From contig CAMNLA010000050.1 in the NCBI GenBank assembly GCA_946542925.1, positions 1 through 20,929 on the forward strand: a DNA stretch of 20,929 nt. Direction: 5' to 3'. Source of the stretch: UBA4363 sp002393965 (GTDB lineage Bacteria > Bacteroidota > Bacteroidia > Bacteroidales > Paludibacteraceae). This document shows, piece after piece, positions 11,690 to 18,616 of the stretch. Made by a program: the position numbers and the translations under genes. Under the pieces are notes generated by a model. The model made no database searches. It had not been told where the DNA came from and saw nothing but the letters and a program-made list of their open reading frames with translations. The first letter of the stretch is position 1, and every line of letters starts with the position of its first letter.

Positions 11690-12969
11690 TGGACAATACG
11701 GTCAAGATGGTTACCATTGGATCCCTTGATCAGAATAGAGCGATCGGAAAACGGATGCTGACGAACGTAGCGTATGAGTTCGTCCACATCCTTGAAACGA
11801 GGGAAATCCGTCGATACAGACTCGAAACAACCGCCAACAAGATAGACATCGGTCAACCCCTTCTCAAGGCAGAGATTGATGATATTCTGATGCTCCACAT
11901 TGCTATCATCACCCAATTCGCGCATCTCACCGAGGATGAGCGTCTTCTTCTCCATGGAGACCTCGGCAAAATTCCGAATGGAAGCCGTCATGGACGTAGG
12001 ATTGGCATTGTAGGCATCGATGATAAGACGGTTGTTCCCGGTCTGCGTGAATTGGCTGCGATTGTTGGTCGGGACATACGCCTGGAGAGCATCGCGAATA
12101 TCGGCAGCCGGCACGCCGAAGAACACACCGACACAGACAGAAGCCATGACATTCTCAGCATTGTAGGCTCCGATAAGATTGGTCTGCACGTCCCACGAAG
12201 AGCCATCCTGCATATAGAACCTCAAAGAGAGGAAGGGAGAATTGCCCGTCACCTCGCCATAGACAAGTCCTTCCCTGTGTTCAAGTCCATAGCCGACGGT
12301 CGTGATTCCCTCGCTCTTCTGAGAGAGAATAGGATTGTCGAGGTTGACAAAGACCTGTCCGCCTGTCGAGCGCAGGAAGTCATAGAGTTCGCATTTGGTC
12401 CGGACGACCCCCTCAAAGCTACCAAACCCCTGAAGGTGTGCCTTGCCTACATTCGTGATGAGCCCGGCATTGGGGGAGACGATGTTGACCAGCGTCTTTA
12501 TTTCGCCCGGATGATTGGCTCCCATCTCAACTATTGCCAACTCGTGTTCGGGGCGTATGGAGAGCAACGTGAGCGGAACTCCGATGTGATTATTGAAATT
12601 GCCCTGCGTATGCCAAAGGTTGAACCGGCGAGAGAGGACGGCACTGAGCAATTCCTTGGTCGTGGTCTTTCCGTTGGTCCCGGTAACTCCGATGACGGGG
12701 CGTCCCCATGCGATACGATGATAGGAAGCCAGTTGCTGCATGGCAGAGAGCACATTGTCCACGAGGATATATCGATCGTCGGCAACGACAGCCGGATCAT
12801 CGACCACGGCGAAGGCGCATCCACCTTCGAGAGCCTTGGCGGCGTAGGTATTACCGTCGGAGTTCTCGCCTTTCAAAGCAAAAAAAATGCTCCCAGGAGG
12901 AGTCTTACGACTATCGGTAGTCACTTCGGGATGGGATTCATAGATACGATAAAGCTGCTGGATGGTCAT
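11680..12969 (-). CDS. murF: UDP-N-acetylmuramoyl-tripeptide--D-alanyl-D-alanine ligase MurF (429 aa)
   Basis: Adds D-Ala-D-Ala to the UDP-MurNAc tripeptide, the last cytoplasmic step of peptidoglycan precursor assembly, using ATP. The N-terminal uridine-binding domain contains TTDSRK and PGSIFFALKGENSDGN. The ATP-binding P-loop is GVTGTNGKTTTKE (about 94-106). EMGANHPGEI is the Mur ligase central motif. NLIGAYNAENVMAS and IIDAYNANPTSM lie in the C-terminal half. Start chosen at MTIQQLYRIYE, where family members usually begin; a frame extension of nine codons (to 12996) exists but has no support. It is the first gene of a two-gene minus-strand unit with the glycosyltransferase, and is divergent from aroA. 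Confidence 0.95.
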   Translation of the reverse strand: MTIQQLYRIYESHPEVTTDSRKTPPGSIFFALKGENSDGNTYAAKALEGGCAFAVVDDPAVVADDRYILVDNVLSAMQQLASYHRIAWGRPVIGVTGTNGKTTTKELLSAVLSRRFNLWHTQGNFNNHIGVPLTLLSIRPEHELAIVEMGANHPGEIKTLVNIVSPNAGLITNVGKAHLQGFGSFEGVVRTKCELYDFLRSTGGQVFVNLDNPILSQKSEGITTVGYGLEHREGLVYGEVTGNSPFLSLRFYMQDGSSWDVQTNLIGAYNAENVMASVCVGVFFGVPAADIRDALQAYVPTNNRSQFTQTGNNRLIIDAYNANPTSMTASIRNFAEVSMEKKTLILGEMRELGDDSNVEHQNIINLCLEKGLTDVYLVGGCFESVSTDFPRFKDVDELIRYVRQHPFSDRSILIKGSNGNHLDRIVQWL

Positions 12970-12983
12970 GAGAGAAAAAAGAT

Positions 12984-12991
12984 TAACTTTG
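12984..12991 (+). promoter_or_regulatory. Possible aroA promoter (-7 box)
   Basis: TAACTTTG is a full match to TAnnTTTG and points toward aroA, giving a leader of roughly 85-90 nt. It lies just 15 bp from the murF start. There is no good -33 TTTG. Confidence 0.45.
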
Positions 12992-13055
12992 TGCAAATTC
13001 AGAAATCAACTACGGAAAGAACAGTCCGCCCGCAAGGGTCCCGTCTTCCGAAACA

Positions 13056-13063
13056 CAAAGGTA
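13056..13063 (-). promoter_or_regulatory. Possible murF promoter (-7 box)
   Basis: Read on the minus strand it is TACCTTTG, a full match to TAnnTTTG, and would give murF a leader of about 80 nt. It lies downstream of the aroA box, so the two leaders would be complementary over roughly 50 nt. Confidence 0.45.
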
Positions 13064-13086
13064 CAAAGAAAAAGCGTCCCCAAGCG

Positions 13087-14373
13087 ATGTCGATCCTATA
13101 TAAAATACACCCTCCCAAAGAACTGAAGGGTCAGATTCAGCTACCTGCATCGAAAAGCATCTCGAACCGCGCCCTTATACTCAGCAGCCTCGCTACAGGG
13201 AGAGAAGGCATCTCGTATCTGCGGAATCTGGCTGACTGTGATGACACCGCCGTGATGATAAAAGCACTCGAGACCTATTACGAGCATTCAGACAGAAGCG
13301 CTACCAGGACCATTGACATCGGTGCCGCCGGAACCTCGATGCGTTTCCTGACCGCCTTTCTGTCCAGTCGGGAAGGAGAATGGGAACTGACAGGAAGCGA
13401 ACGGATGCAGCACCGTCCCATCCACCTGCTCGTAGAAGCCCTGCGCAGCGTCGGGGCATCCATAGACTACGCAAAGGAAGAAGGATACCCTCCGCTCCGC
13501 ATTCACGGAAGAACCCTGAAAGGCGGCACTATCCGTCTGAAAGCCAACGTATCGTCGCAGTACATCTCCGCCCTTCTGATGACGGCCCCAAACTTTGAAA
13601 ACGGACTAAAACTTCAGCTACAAGGCGACCTTATCTCCCTGCCTTACATCCAACTGACAACCCGACTAATGGAAGACTTCGGAATACGAGCGACGTGGTC
13701 GGAAGACGGGCACACGATAGAGATACATCCTCAGGATTACCAGATCACCCCCTATGAAATAGAGTCAGACTGGTCAGCCGCCTCCTACTGGTACGAGCTG
13801 CTGGCCCTGAAGGGAACAGGAAGTTTCCTGCTGAAAGGCCTGCGAAAGAACTCCCCACAGGGAGATGCCCGTATTGCGCATTACTTCGCACACTTTGGAG
13901 TCAAGACCACCTTCGAAGAAGAAGGTGTCCTCATTGAGTGTAACCTCACGCAAAAAGCAACCGGGAAAACAGAACTGAACTTCCTAAACGAGCCGGACAT
14001 GGCGCAAACTTTTGCCGTGACAGCGTGCCTACAGAACCGTCCGTTCGTATTCTCAGGACTACAAACCTTAAAGATCAAGGAGACGGACCGCATTGCAGCC
14101 CTGATTCAGGAACTCGGAAAACTCGGATATGTCCTGTATGAACCATCGGAAGGTCAATTGGCGTGGACCGGTCAGACGAAAGAGAAGGCGGAGACTCCCA
14201 TCATAGACACCTACGACGATCACAGAATGGCTCTCTCGTTTGCTCCTGCAAGCATCCTGATGCCCCTTCAGATACGGAACCCGGAGGTCGTCAGCAAATC
14301 CTATCCTCACTATTGGGAAGACCTAAAATCCACAGGGTTCCGAATCGAAAAAAGAGAAAGCGAGAGGGCATAA
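13087..14373 (+). CDS. aroA: 3-phosphoshikimate 1-carboxyvinyltransferase (EPSP synthase, 428 aa)
   Basis: Sixth step of the shikimate pathway: transfers the enolpyruvyl group of PEP to shikimate-3-phosphate, leading to chorismate and the aromatic amino acids. Visible active-site segments: LPASKSISNRALI (19-31, substrate-binding Lys/Ser/Arg), GAAGTSMRFLTA (79-90, in place of the common NAGTAMRFL), LTGSERMQHRPI (101-112), SSQYISALLM, NEPDMAQTFAV (family Asp), IKETDRIAAL (about 328-337) and DTYDDHRMALSFA (about 373-385). ATG at 13087 gives the usual family start (short basic segment, then the LPASKS strand). The same frame stays open far upstream through the antisense of murF, which is not coding. 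tig follows after 92 bp with its own promoter. Confidence 0.95.
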   Translation: MSILYKIHPPKELKGQIQLPASKSISNRALILSSLATGREGISYLRNLADCDDTAVMIKALETYYEHSDRSATRTIDIGAAGTSMRFLTAFLSSREGEWELTGSERMQHRPIHLLVEALRSVGASIDYAKEEGYPPLRIHGRTLKGGTIRLKANVSSQYISALLMTAPNFENGLKLQLQGDLISLPYIQLTTRLMEDFGIRATWSEDGHTIEIHPQDYQITPYEIESDWSAASYWYELLALKGTGSFLLKGLRKNSPQGDARIAHYFAHFGVKTTFEEEGVLIECNLTQKATGKTELNFLNEPDMAQTFAVTACLQNRPFVFSGLQTLKIKETDRIAALIQELGKLGYVLYEPSEGQLAWTGQTKEKAETPIIDTYDDHRMALSFAPASILMPLQIRNPEVVSKSYPHYWEDLKSTGFRIEKRESERA

Positions 14374-14391
14374 ATAATGCACCTCAGCATA

Positions 14392-14422
14392 CTTGCCTTT
14401 TTTCAAAAAAGCACTACCTTTG
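14392..14422 (+). promoter_or_regulatory. tig promoter (-33 and -7 boxes)
   Basis: CTTG (14392-14395, one base from TTTG), a 19-bp spacer, then TACCTTTG (14415-14422), a full match to the Bacteroidota housekeeping promoter in both box and spacing. The best promoter of the window. The leader is about 37 nt. Confidence 0.75.
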
Positions 14423-14465
14423 CAACTCATTAGAAAAGATACAAATCATAACATTTCAGAAAAAG

Positions 14466-15809
14466 ATGAATGTCGAAAGAAAAGACCTTGACGCCGTAAA
14501 CGTACAATTGGTCATCTCTGTTGTCAAAGCAGATTATGAGGAGAAGGTGAACAAAGATATCAACACCACCCGCAAGAAAGTCAACATGCCTGGATTCCGT
14601 CCTGGTCATGTACCTGCCTCCATGGTGAAGAAGATGTACGGAACGCAAATCCTCGTTGACAACATTAACAAACTCGTCAGTGAAGAACTCTACAAATACA
14701 TCAAAGACAACAACCTGAGTATCCTGGGAGATCCGCTCCCAAGCGAGAACCAGAAGGACGTCAACTTCGAAACCGACGAGTCCTTTGAATTTGCGTTCGA
14801 TCTGGGCATTGCCCCTGAAATTGACGCAACGATTGACGGAAAGACGAAGATTCCATACTACCAGATTGAATTGACCGACACGATGATTGACGACCAAGTC
14901 AAGACCTATGCATCGCGTTTCGGAAGCTACAGCAAAGCCGAGAAATCGGAAGAAAAGGATATTCTGAAAGTGGATGCGGAAGAAGTCGGCAAGGAAAACG
15001 GGATTAAACTGACCGATGCCATCTTCTCTGCACAATACATTGCAGACGCCAAAATCAAGAAATCATTTGTCGGAAAAGCCGTAGGTGACATCGTAACGAT
15101 GAACCCATCCAAGGCATATGACAACGAGAGTGAAGTGGCAGCACTGTTGAAAATCAAGAAGGAGGAAATCGGCGATCACAACGGAGACTTCAACTTCACC
15201 ATAAAAGAGATCACCCGTTATACAGAGGCCGAAATCAATCAAGACCTTTTTGACAAAGTATTCGGAAAAGATACAGTGAAAGATGAAAAATCGTTCCGCG
15301 AGAAAATCAAGGAGCAGATCCAGAAGAACCTGGATGCTGACTCGGACTATAAATTCAGTCTGGATGCCCGAGAGACCTTGATCAAAAAAGCCGGAGAAAT
15401 CCAATTCCCAGATGCCTTCCTAAAACGTTGGGCAAAAACCACGAACAAGGAACTGACCGACGAGAAGCTGGAAGAGCAATATGCCGATATGATCAACGAC
15501 CTGAAATGGCATCTCATCCAGGAAAAGATGGCGAAGAGCAACAATGTCAAAATCGAAGACCAAGACGTAGATGAATTTGCAAAGAAAGTGGCTTTGGCAC
15601 AGTTTGCCCAATACGGAATGTCGAATGTTCCTGACGATGTCCTAAACGGTTACGTTGCCGATATGAAAAAGGATCAGAAGGCTATCAACAACATGCTGAA
15701 CGGCGTGATGAACGAGAAGATCAATGCCATCATCAAATCGACAGCAAAATTGGAAGAAAAGAAGATTTCTCTTGAGGACTTCAACAAACTCCTTGAAACG
15801 AAGAAATAA
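14466..15809 (+). CDS. tig: Trigger factor (ribosome-associated chaperone, 447 aa)
   Basis: Binds the ribosome near the exit tunnel and shields nascent chains. The N-terminal domain carries the ribosome-binding loop signature GFRPGHVPASMVKK (about 39-52). The middle segment (about 150-250) sits where the FKBP-type prolyl isomerase domain is in other bacteria, but it is strongly divergent, so isomerase activity is uncertain. The C-terminal helical arms follow (about 255-447), rich in Lys and Glu, with LKRWAKTTNKELTDEKLEEQ. Start at ATG 14466, preceded by AT-rich leader without Shine-Dalgarno; the upstream open frame overlaps aroA and is not coding. Lies upstream of clpP-clpX, the conserved order. 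Confidence 0.95.
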   Translation: MNVERKDLDAVNVQLVISVVKADYEEKVNKDINTTRKKVNMPGFRPGHVPASMVKKMYGTQILVDNINKLVSEELYKYIKDNNLSILGDPLPSENQKDVNFETDESFEFAFDLGIAPEIDATIDGKTKIPYYQIELTDTMIDDQVKTYASRFGSYSKAEKSEEKDILKVDAEEVGKENGIKLTDAIFSAQYIADAKIKKSFVGKAVGDIVTMNPSKAYDNESEVAALLKIKKEEIGDHNGDFNFTIKEITRYTEAEINQDLFDKVFGKDTVKDEKSFREKIKEQIQKNLDADSDYKFSLDARETLIKKAGEIQFPDAFLKRWAKTTNKELTDEKLEEQYADMINDLKWHLIQEKMAKSNNVKIEDQDVDEFAKKVALAQFAQYGMSNVPDDVLNGYVADMKKDQKAINNMLNGVMNEKINAIIKSTAKLEEKKISLEDFNKLLETKK

Positions 15810-15835
15810 GTTCCCGAACGAGACATAAAGAATTG

Positions 15836-15868
15836 ATAAAGGTTTTTGGTTTACCCAAAAACCTTTAT
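15836..15868 (+). terminator. Perfect 14-bp hairpin between tig and clpP
   Basis: ATAAAGGTTTTTGG (15836-15849), loop TTTAC, CCAAAAACCTTTAT (15855-15868). No extended T-tract follows (TCTCTAAAT). It could be a weak terminator, an attenuator or an mRNA-processing or stability site that sets the tig/clpP ratio. No separate -7 box for clpP is evident between the hairpin and the start codon, so clpP probably depends on read-through. Confidence 0.6.
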
Positions 15869-15895
15869 TCTCTAAATAAGAAAAACAGACATACC

Positions 15896-16594
15896 ATGAA
15901 AGATGATTTCCGCGATTTCGCCATCAGGCACAGAGGATTGAACAGCATCGCATATGATGAGTACACATCCCAAATCAATGCTTCCTATATCTCACCCTCT
16001 ATTCTGGAAGAACGTCAGCTGAATGTCACGCAAATGGACGTTTTTTCCCGCCTTATGATGGACCGAATCATCTTTCTCGGAACCGAGGTCGATGACTACA
16101 GTGCCAATGTCATCCAAGCTCAGTTGCTCTATCTGGACTCATCCGACCCTGGAAAAGACATCTCCATCTACATCAACTCTCCAGGAGGAAGCGTCTATGC
16201 AGGTCTGGGAATCTACGACACCATGCAATACATCTCCTCCGATGTTTCCACCATCTGCACTGGCATGGCGGCATCAATGGCAGCCGTATTGCTAGTAGCT
16301 GGGGAGAAAGGAAAGCGCTCGGCATTGCAACATTCCCGCATCATGATACACCAACCAATGGGAGGTGCCAGGGGACAAGCTTCGGACATTGAAATCACAG
16401 CACGCGAGATTCTGAAATTGAAGAACGAACTCTACACAATCATATCCAATCATTCCGGACAACGATTGAGTCAAATTGAGAAGGATTCCGACCGAGACTA
16501 CTGGATGACAGCAGAAGAAGCAAAAAAATACGGCATGATAGACCAAGTGCTGATTCGCGAAAAGAAAAAAAACACAAGCAAGAAGGATGTCTAA
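15896..16594 (+). CDS. clpP: ATP-dependent Clp protease proteolytic subunit ClpP (232 aa)
   Basis: Serine peptidase forming the tetradecameric chamber of ClpXP. The catalytic triad is visible: Ser127 in GMAASMA (123-129), His152 in MIHQP (150-154) and Asp201 in SDRDYWM (198-204). INSPGGSVYAGLGIYDTMQ (94-112) is the family substrate-binding strand region. ATG at 15896 gives an N-terminal extension of about 30 residues before the conserved core (SYISPSILEERQL...), somewhat longer than in E. coli and possibly processed. An upstream in-frame start at 15833 would run through the hairpin and is rejected. The end overlaps clpX by 8 bp, implying translational coupling. Confidence 0.96.
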   Translation: MKDDFRDFAIRHRGLNSIAYDEYTSQINASYISPSILEERQLNVTQMDVFSRLMMDRIIFLGTEVDDYSANVIQAQLLYLDSSDPGKDISIYINSPGGSVYAGLGIYDTMQYISSDVSTICTGMAASMAAVLLVAGEKGKRSALQHSRIMIHQPMGGARGQASDIEITAREILKLKNELYTIISNHSGQRLSQIEKDSDRDYWMTAEEAKKYGMIDQVLIREKKKNTSKKDV

Positions 16595-17831
16595 AAAATC
16601 ACAAGGCGAAACCACAGACCGCTGTGCCTTCTGCGGACGCTCCCGTTCTGAAGTTCCTTTGTTACTTACTGGTCTGGGTGTCTCCATCTGCAGTGACTGC
16701 GTCAACGCAGCAAAAAAAATCGTTGACGAGAACAATGCCCCGACCTCGCAGAAAGAAGAGTTCGGATTATCGAAGAACACGCTACCCACACCGAAAGAAT
16801 TGAAGACCTTTCTCGATGACTATGTCATCGGTCAGGACGAGGCGAAGAAATACCTTTCGGTTGCCGTATACAATCACTACAAACGACTTCTGCAAGAGAA
16901 GGACGACGTTGAGATTGAGAAATCGAACATTCTATTAGTCGGTTCGACCGGAACGGGAAAGACACTCCTTGCCCGTACGATTGCGCGCAAACTGAACGTC
17001 CCATTCACCATTGTGGATGCAACGGTACTGACAGAGGCCGGATATGTCGGAGAGGACATAGAAAGCATCCTCACCCGCCTGCTGCAAGTAGCAGACTATG
17101 ACGTAGAAGCGGCGGAACGCGGCATCGTATTCATAGACGAAATAGACAAAATTGCGCGCAAAGGAGACAATCCATCCATTACACGTGATGTATCAGGAGA
17201 AGGAGTGCAACAAGGATTGCTAAAACTGCTTGAGGGATCGATTATAAATGTCCCACCACAAGGCGGCAGAAAACATCCCGAACAACGAATGATCGCTGTT
17301 AACACACAAAATATCCTATTCATCTGTGGCGGAGCCTTTGATGGAATTGAACGAAGAATCGCCTCCAGACTGAATACCCATGTGGTGGGATACGGCACAT
17401 ATGAGTCAAAAGGTGGCATTGACATGAACCATCTGCTGCAATACATCACGCCACAGGATTTACGTTCGTTTGGACTGATACCAGAAATCATTGGACGACT
17501 CCCTATCATTACGTATCTAAATCCACTGGACCGAGATGCCCTGCGGCGTATCCTGACAGAACCCAAAAATTCCATTATCAATCAATACATCAAATTGTTC
17601 AAGATGGATGGAATAAAACTGACCTTCGAAGATTCTGTCTTGGATTATATCGTTGACAAAGCTATCGAGTTCAAGTTAGGAGCCCGTGGATTACGTTCGA
17701 TAGTTGAGACAATCGTCATGGATGACATGTTCAACAGTCCGTCCACCAAGCCCACAACCATCAACATCACGAAAGAAAAGGCGGAAAAGATGATTCTTCG
17801 GGCAAATCCAGCCCGTTTTGCCAATAACTAA
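16587..17831 (+). CDS. clpX: ATP-dependent Clp protease ATP-binding subunit ClpX (414 aa)
   Basis: AAA+ unfoldase that feeds substrates into ClpP. The N-terminal zinc-binding domain has Cys13, Cys16 (CAFC), Cys35 and Cys38 (CSDC). Walker A GSTGTGKT (about 118-125); pore loop GYVGED (about 151-156); Walker B IVFIDEIDK (about 180-188); the second pore loop RKH in GGRKHPEQ (about 226-233). At the position of the ClpP-docking IGF loop the sequence reads HVVGYGTYE instead of IGFG, a change worth comparing among Bacteroidota. LRSIVETIVMDDMF lies in the C-terminal lid domain. The ATG overlaps the clpP stop (ATGTCTAA). Start supported by the zinc domain immediately following. Confidence 0.96.
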   Translation: MSKKSQGETTDRCAFCGRSRSEVPLLLTGLGVSICSDCVNAAKKIVDENNAPTSQKEEFGLSKNTLPTPKELKTFLDDYVIGQDEAKKYLSVAVYNHYKRLLQEKDDVEIEKSNILLVGSTGTGKTLLARTIARKLNVPFTIVDATVLTEAGYVGEDIESILTRLLQVADYDVEAAERGIVFIDEIDKIARKGDNPSITRDVSGEGVQQGLLKLLEGSIINVPPQGGRKHPEQRMIAVNTQNILFICGGAFDGIERRIASRLNTHVVGYGTYESKGGIDMNHLLQYITPQDLRSFGLIPEIIGRLPIITYLNPLDRDALRRILTEPKNSIINQYIKLFKMDGIKLTFEDSVLDYIVDKAIEFKLGARGLRSIVETIVMDDMFNSPSTKPTTINITKEKAEKMILRANPARFANN

Positions 17832-18451
17832 AGTTTGGACGAATCCAACCTGCCATTGGCATACTCTGTAATCACACCGCTGAATAGTCATCTGTGGTTC
17901 TTGGTGACGATGTTCGCAGGCTGAGTGCCATTCTCATACACAGAAAAATACAATCCGCCTGAAGACGATATATGGTCTTATAGCCATTGGCATTTTCATT
18001 ATTCCCAAGATTAAAGGTACATCTGATTGCTCATTTATCGTCAGTTTCTATGCAAAGACAACTTTGTGAACGTACTGATGGTCTTTCTGAGAGGCGGAAG
18101 TGATCGATATTGATTCTGTACCTGATGCAGATTTTGGAGCACTATTGGTCAAACACAACGCTTCAATTCTTTGGACGCAACACCTTGACTATCTATTTGT
18201 GGAATATGATTCTGCCAACAATCTTTTCGTTTGGGGTATTGAAGGTTACCGGAAACGAAATCGTATTGGATAAATTCCACCTGGCACTGCGATCTTCCAA
18301 TTCACATATACTGATTTCGATAACAGTGGCACCGACCCTCATTTCCGGAACGTTGATGACCCAATATAAGAAAAAGCACAGCGAAACTTTGCTGGCAAGA
18401 TTATATAAAGTTTTTTTAGTAGGGAAGAAACCGGGGGGGGAGAGAATGTAG
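17832..18451 (+). pseudogene. Decayed acyltransferase-3 (OafA-type) membrane protein
   Basis: Three fragments in different frames add up to the C-terminal half of an acyltransferase family 3 membrane protein. 17832-17927 reads ...YSVITPLNSHLWFLVTMFAG and stops; HLWFL is typical of this family. About 17945-18070 reads KTIYGLIAIGIFIIPKIKG and stops. 18110-18451 reads LQFFGRNTLTIYLWNMILP, close to the family's LxxIGRNSLxIYLxH ending, followed by one or two more hydrophobic stretches. The histidine expected after IYLW is Asn. Internal stops and frame changes mean no working protein. The last fragment ends next to a run of eight G's (18433-18440). It interrupts the clpX-recQ spacing, so it is either an insertion or the remains of a gene once between them. 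Confidence 0.65.
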
Positions 18452-18579
18452 GAAATCGCTTTCAGTCCCGTGAGTCGTTTCAGTCAAAAAAGAAATGTGA
18501 TTCAAAGGATGATCAAGGCATAAGAAAAGTTTTGAGTAAATATTTTCCATAAAAAGAATGACAATACAAAAAAGCTTTA

Positions 18580-18587
18580 TAAATTTG
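18580..18587 (+). promoter_or_regulatory. recQ promoter (-7 box)
   Basis: TAAATTTG matches TAnnTTTG 29 bp before the recQ start, in otherwise featureless AT-rich sequence (18452-18616). -33 box not clear. Confidence 0.5.
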
Positions 18588-18616
18588 TTTTAAAGAGAAC
18601 GTCAAGCCAAAACTCT

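Noticed and set aside
11707..13086. Long open plus-strand frame (460 codons) opposite murF, continuous with aroA
   Set aside because: It is the antisense of a clear MurF, shows no protein-like motifs, and aroA has a proper start at 13087. The long open frame is a by-product of murF codon use.
14163..14465. Longer trigger factor start (548-codon frame)
   Set aside because: The extension overlaps the aroA end and the tig promoter; the family N-terminus begins at MNVERKDLDAVN.
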